Shown here piece by piece: positions 60,201 through 64,000 of a stretch of 64,000 bases of DNA. The translations under genes and the position numbers were made by a program. This stretch comes from Trichostrongylus colubriformis (lineage: Eukaryota > Nematoda > Chromadorea > Rhabditida > Trichostrongylidae). Position 1 is the stretch's first letter. Every line of letters starts with the position of its first letter. The notes below the pieces were generated by a model. It did not search any database. It saw only the letters and a list, made by a program, of their open reading frames with translations, and was not told where the DNA came from. The stretch covers positions 9,362,001-9,426,000 of the forward strand of contig OZ022259.1 in the NCBI GenBank assembly GCA_963978905.1, read 5' to 3'.

Positions 60201-63200
60201 TCTCGCGCAGCTCTTTCACCACTGAAGATGAATCGTCCCCGCCTCGCCGTGTTAGAAAAGGTTGCTTAGCTATGAAAGCCTTTGCGATGGTTTTATTGTA
60301 ATGATCCTTTATCAGGCTTTAAAGGTATGCTATTTCAATGTTTTAGGTGGCAGACCCGATACGATCTCCGAGAAAACTGAATGCTTGTGACATTGCTGTG
60401 GACGCTGTTGCGACACCGCTTTCTTCTGGCGCGCAGGTGGTTTGCTTATCTTCTTGTCTGATCGTCTAGGAGAACGCTTCAATGTTCTAATATATATTGA
60501 GTGACAGCCTCCACAGTATTACAAAAGGGCTTAACATACAAGTTCTTCGTTTTCTCCGAATTTCGCATCGTTTTTTCTATTGAAAACACGGTCCACAATT
60601 ATATGAATGCACGGCCATCGTTATGAAGAGGTCGTACATGGGCATAGTTGTCTCCAAAGTTGTTTGGTCACAGTTTCATTAGTTATACTACTAGTGTTAA
60701 TTTTTACAGGAAAAAGAAAACGTTATTCACACTCCATTGAGTAATGCATCTTTTGGAACTGATTCAAGCATAGTGCAGCAGAGCGGTGGATATTTGAACG
60801 AGGATCTTTCGGACTCCGATGTGAGATGTTTTCGCAAAGAAAACATACATACTTTTGACCTATTTAATCATTGCGTATTTTTTCAGAAAGTTCCGTTTTC
60901 TGAGAGAGCTGCTCCTTCCGCCGAAAATCACACTGTAATTTTTTGGACATCTTTACAAGGTCACATTTCAGAACATTTAGAAGTCGCTATTTCCAGGCAT
61001 TCGGCTCCACCTCTCATCCGTCAATACCGCAGTATTCTGCCCGTAGCGAAGACACATTGCAAGTTGACGACCACGAAGATGTACCCAGGAAGCGATCTCG
61101 CGTTGAGGATGTTGCAGAAGTTAAAGTGCGTTCATTCTTGGTGACTGTGGTGCCTTTTATCGATTCTTTCTATCAGCGAAACTGCGGTGTCGTTTTCATA
61201 TGGTGGCTGCGAAACATCGCTAAGGCAGTTACTCCTTGTTGATTGTTATATTAAAAGACCTGAAACATTGTAACTTCAAGGATTCCATCAGTGCTTCGAC
61301 TGCTTCATCAAAACCGAATGAGTCTCTTGCCCGGTTGATAACCGAACCTTTGCGGCCCTTTTCTCGTCCATCATCCAACAGAGGTGCTGAAGTACTTCAA
61401 ACTCCAGAACAGATTTCCGTACTTGGTGAATACGAGGTAATCTTGACCGCAAATATCGAATGCGTCTTGACTAAATTCTGCGGTTTCAGTTCTAAGTCAT
61501 TCTTGTGATTTAGGAAAGGAATACATTGTTTTTCCGACCGGTCACAGAGGAATGCCAAAAATCGTGGTGTATGCAGCTAGGTTTCAGATACACCGGCTCT
61601 CCTGAGTGTGTTTTATTATTTCCTTTACCAACCATGATTCGTATTCTTATCTACTTGTTCGTTCTAGGCTGCGGAAGCGTACATTTGGGCAAGAAGTGGC
61701 ATTTTCCCTGCGAGATATGCCATTGAGCTGTGAAGTTCGAGGTGATGGCAACTGTTTGTTTCGTACTCTGTGTTGGTGGGTAACCGGCGGAAATGAGAAA
61801 GATCATTTCAAGTTAAGAGAGAAGGTGGAGTTTCGTTCGTGTCCTTCTCTATCTTGGATTTCGAGCTTCATTTGGTAATTTCAGCTTGTTACCTTCATGT
61901 CGCAACATTGCTCTAAATTCGCTAGCCTCCTTCCAAGCCAGCAGGATATGGAAACACATCTTCAGTGAGTTGAATCCGTTCTGTTTCTGATTGTGCTAGA
62001 ACGATTACATTCGATAAAACGCTTCACCTGTCTGTCCCCCCGTTCCTTCGTCTGTCACCAAACCGGGAATTTCACAAAAAACAATCCTGAAAATAGGGTC
62101 ACTATTGAGATGTATGGGCCAAGAGACAAGAATAAAGGAGCACAAACGAACTAAGCTAAGCTTCGCTCACGGTGGGCGGAGCGTGTATTGAAAGTTCTTT
62201 TCTTGAAATGGAAATTCTTAATCAGGAATCAAAGTGGCGCAAACGAGGAAAAGGTGGATCAAGGTTAGCCATACGTTTTTGAAAGGCATGGAAAAGGCTC
62301 GGAATAGTGGGGCGGTTTTTACAGCAGAAAATCATACCTCGGCTGAAACACGGCACAGAGATTACGAGAAAAATCGTTAGGGATGTCTACTTCCAAGCTA
62401 TTTTGAATGTACTTGAAGTGAGCGAGGATCCGCGCGAGCGTGTTTTCAGTCGTGATGAACCTCTATGTAAAAATTGCAACTATTTCTAGGATGGTTCAGA
62501 GACGGGAGAAAAACGGGAGTGGTCAGCAGTAACTAGCGCCATGGAACTGGGATAAATTTTACGGTGACCGGAACTTGGGCATAATGCGAAAAACGGATTG
62601 AAAGGATGGGGTGATGTGTGGGATGAGTAGGGCATGGGACAGGAGCGAAAAAACTTCTAACTTGGTTCCAACGCGACATGGATGCTAGGAGAAACAGTGG
62701 TAGACATGACAATCACAAGCTACTGAAGCTACTCGAATGTACTTGACGTAGATAACCCGCCCTCTCCTCCAACTAGCGGAGGGTGCTAACATCGAATGGT
62801 GCTCGCGGGAGAAATTGCAATTTGGTTCCAATAGGACCGAGGGAAAGAGATGATGAGGTTGCTGTGATGTAAAATATGAGGGAAACAAGAAATATGTAAA
62901 ATATGTAAAAACATAAAATATGTAAAAACAACAAGAAGAACAAAGTAGCTGGAAAATACTAGGAGGGGCTCGCAAGATGAATCACAATGTAGATTATGCG
63001 CTCAATATTGGATGATAGGGAGGAACCTATCTTTCTTTACGACAACGCATGACCTCATTTTGTACAACTTTGAAAAAGTTGAATGAGCAGCACTACGAAA
63101 CTTTGCGGGATCCACTGTACTCATCTGATTGACACTACCGATTACCTTTTTTCGAGAGTCTGGACAGTAGTTGCAACGTAATTGCTGGATTGCTCGTATA

Positions 63201-64000
63201 CTCCTTCAAGTATTGAACGTTTATTTAATGACTGAAACCTCATCTCTATGTCTTGCCACGAGTTGATACAATATGGAACTGTGGAAATTTTGTTTTTTGA
63301 TAAATTTAGAAGTCCTATGATGATCTAGCTGGAAGCCTCATGACAGTTATACGGATGAAGCGGTACCTTCTTTTCACCGTTCCATCAACCATTTTCCAGT
63401 GCTTCAGGGCGATCTCCAAAACCCCGCCGATTTAGGGATTTCAGGAAATGGATTCACCTCGAGTGGTTTGATTTACTTTTAGTGGTCATTCAGTGGTCGC
63501 TCCAGTCTTCAGCGCGATAATAATGCGATTGAGTGGAGAGGACATCGGATCATACTAGCAAGAATTTCAGAAAGATGTCCGAAGATGGTGAATGGGGAAC
63601 GCAAGTTGAGTTGGCTGCGGCGGCTTGCTATCTTGGAGTGAACATTTACACGTTCCTTGAAGGGAAGTGGTTGAAGTATAGACCTCTTTTTCGATGGAGT
63701 ACAAGTGGCTCCCCTCCTAAGCGTGAGTAGGAACTCTAATCTCTTTACGTGACTATACAACGTGTTTACCTCCTGCTTGTTTACACAATTCTGTCTCAGC
63801 ATCGCTCTTTCAGACCTGCACCGAGATGAATGTAACGACGACAGAGGGGCTATTTTCATCTGTAATGCCAGTGGTTGCCACTTCCAACCAGCTGTTAGCG
63901 TGGAACAATCAAGTGTGAGTTGCTCTCCAGTTAGATAGCCTGTATCACTCATTTTTTACCCTTTGATTTCAGTCTCGGAGAAGTCTACGTCCTCGCAAGG
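54226..64000 (+). CDS. duo-1: USP-OTU dual-domain deubiquitinase (duo type), 3' end outside window
   Basis: The ATG at 54226 directly follows tttcag, fitting spliced-leader addition. About 32 exons join in phase (1176 residues so far). Exons up to 56378 encode a PH-like N-terminus (FYANEFNRLVLRIFRKRKLV) and a Ser-rich linker. From 58281 comes a USP26/29/37-type catalytic half: NLTNSCYMNATLQAL (Cys about 444), QQDAHEFL (about 534), two CxxC-type pairs (INCERC, YNCATC) and LIVVVKRYRF. Exons 59801-61436 are a disordered linker with an NLS-like PRKRSR. From 61514 an OTU domain follows: RGDGNCLFR (Cys about 1042), EWGTQVELAAAACYLGVNIY and CHFQPAV (the OTU His region, 63814-63914). The USP His box was not seen. 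I recall duo genes in C. elegans as DUBs with both domains. Exons include 54434-54467, 54599-54706, 54793-54883, 54945-55000, 55066-55540, 58281-58415, 58488-58569, 58635-58709, 58840-58950, 59067-59083, 59136-59207, 59263-59385, 59556-59705, 61668-61824, 61885-61964, 63571-63722. Confidence 0.9.
56540..56920. repeat. GC-rich repeat related to family E (duo intron)
   Basis: Between the exons ending at 56378 and starting at 58281, ggcgccggcagcgtcgtcga and gtcgtcgccggtgccgcaaa resemble the arms of the short GC-rich inverted repeat at 3982-4067. Its open frames contain Ala/Arg-rich strings, but the flanking exons join in phase without it, so it is intronic. Confidence 0.5.
61965..63570. repeat. 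1.6-kb duo intron with repeat fragments
   Basis: The intron carries a fragment of the 10.5-11.7 kb repeat (ctcacggtgggcggagcg, about 62167-62184), a short tandem run (aaatatgtaaaa repeated, 62890-62930) and the inverted mate of the dog-1 intron repeat (63015-63170). No extra exon of the OTU domain was found in it. Confidence 0.6.

Noticed and set aside
1..64000. tRNA, rRNA or other structured RNA genes
   Set aside because: None could be recognised by eye; a covariance-model scan would be needed to exclude them.

Overview
This window is nuclear DNA of a nematode, most likely a strongylid (hookworm-like, clade V) worm. The evidence is compact protein-coding exons split by many introns with worm-style acceptors (tttcag), five conserved animal genes whose closest matches are nematode proteins, an RTE-clade retrotransposon, mariner and Tc1 relics, and a very dense load of short foldback (MITE-like) elements between and inside genes. 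There is no bacterial-style operon, rRNA or CRISPR array. All identifications come from reading translated exons; no database search was run.

Layout. 1-1256: truncated, frameshifted RTE reverse transcriptase (minus). 3649-4450: orphan minus-strand exons of a receptor L-domain protein (irld type), with foldback elements on both sides. 5313-12690: no convincing gene, but several foldback elements, a possible 51-residue ORF and a block of diverged direct repeats (10.5-11.75 kb). 12695-16668 (minus): complete TFIIH p44 subunit (GTF2H2), ten exons. 17757-22198 (plus): mitochondrial GrpE, six exons, with a dead mariner in its 3.3-kb first intron. 22790-28546 (plus): PP6-type protein phosphatase catalytic subunit (pph-6), nine exons. 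29655-32987 (minus): SMIM14, two exons separated by a 3-kb intron full of repeats. 33-41 kb: gene-poor, at least six foldback/MITE copies. 41274-48164 (plus): FANCJ/BRIP1-type helicase (dog-1), first exon not found, with a 916-bp Tc1-like element in one intron. 50806-50962 (minus): possible tiny secreted peptide gene. 54226 to the window end (plus): a deubiquitinase combining a USP26/29/37-type catalytic half with an OTU domain (duo type).

How the genes relate. Transcription/repair (TFIIH p44, FANCJ helicase), protein quality control (GrpE, duo) and signalling (PP6) are housekeeping roles. The GrpE/pph-6 pair is 591 bp apart on the same strand; as I recall both lie on one C. elegans cosmid (C34C12), so this looks like conserved linkage and possibly an operon. 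Exon phases were checked base by base for p44, GrpE, pph-6, SMIM14 and duo, and for most of dog-1, and they join without stops.

The repeats are the most individual part of the window. At least five foldback families can be defined from terminal inverted repeats and, for several, from target-site duplications: 8 bp (5.3 kb), TTAA (49.9 kb), TWA (32.1, 36.6 and 39.9 kb) and TA (mariner and Tc1).
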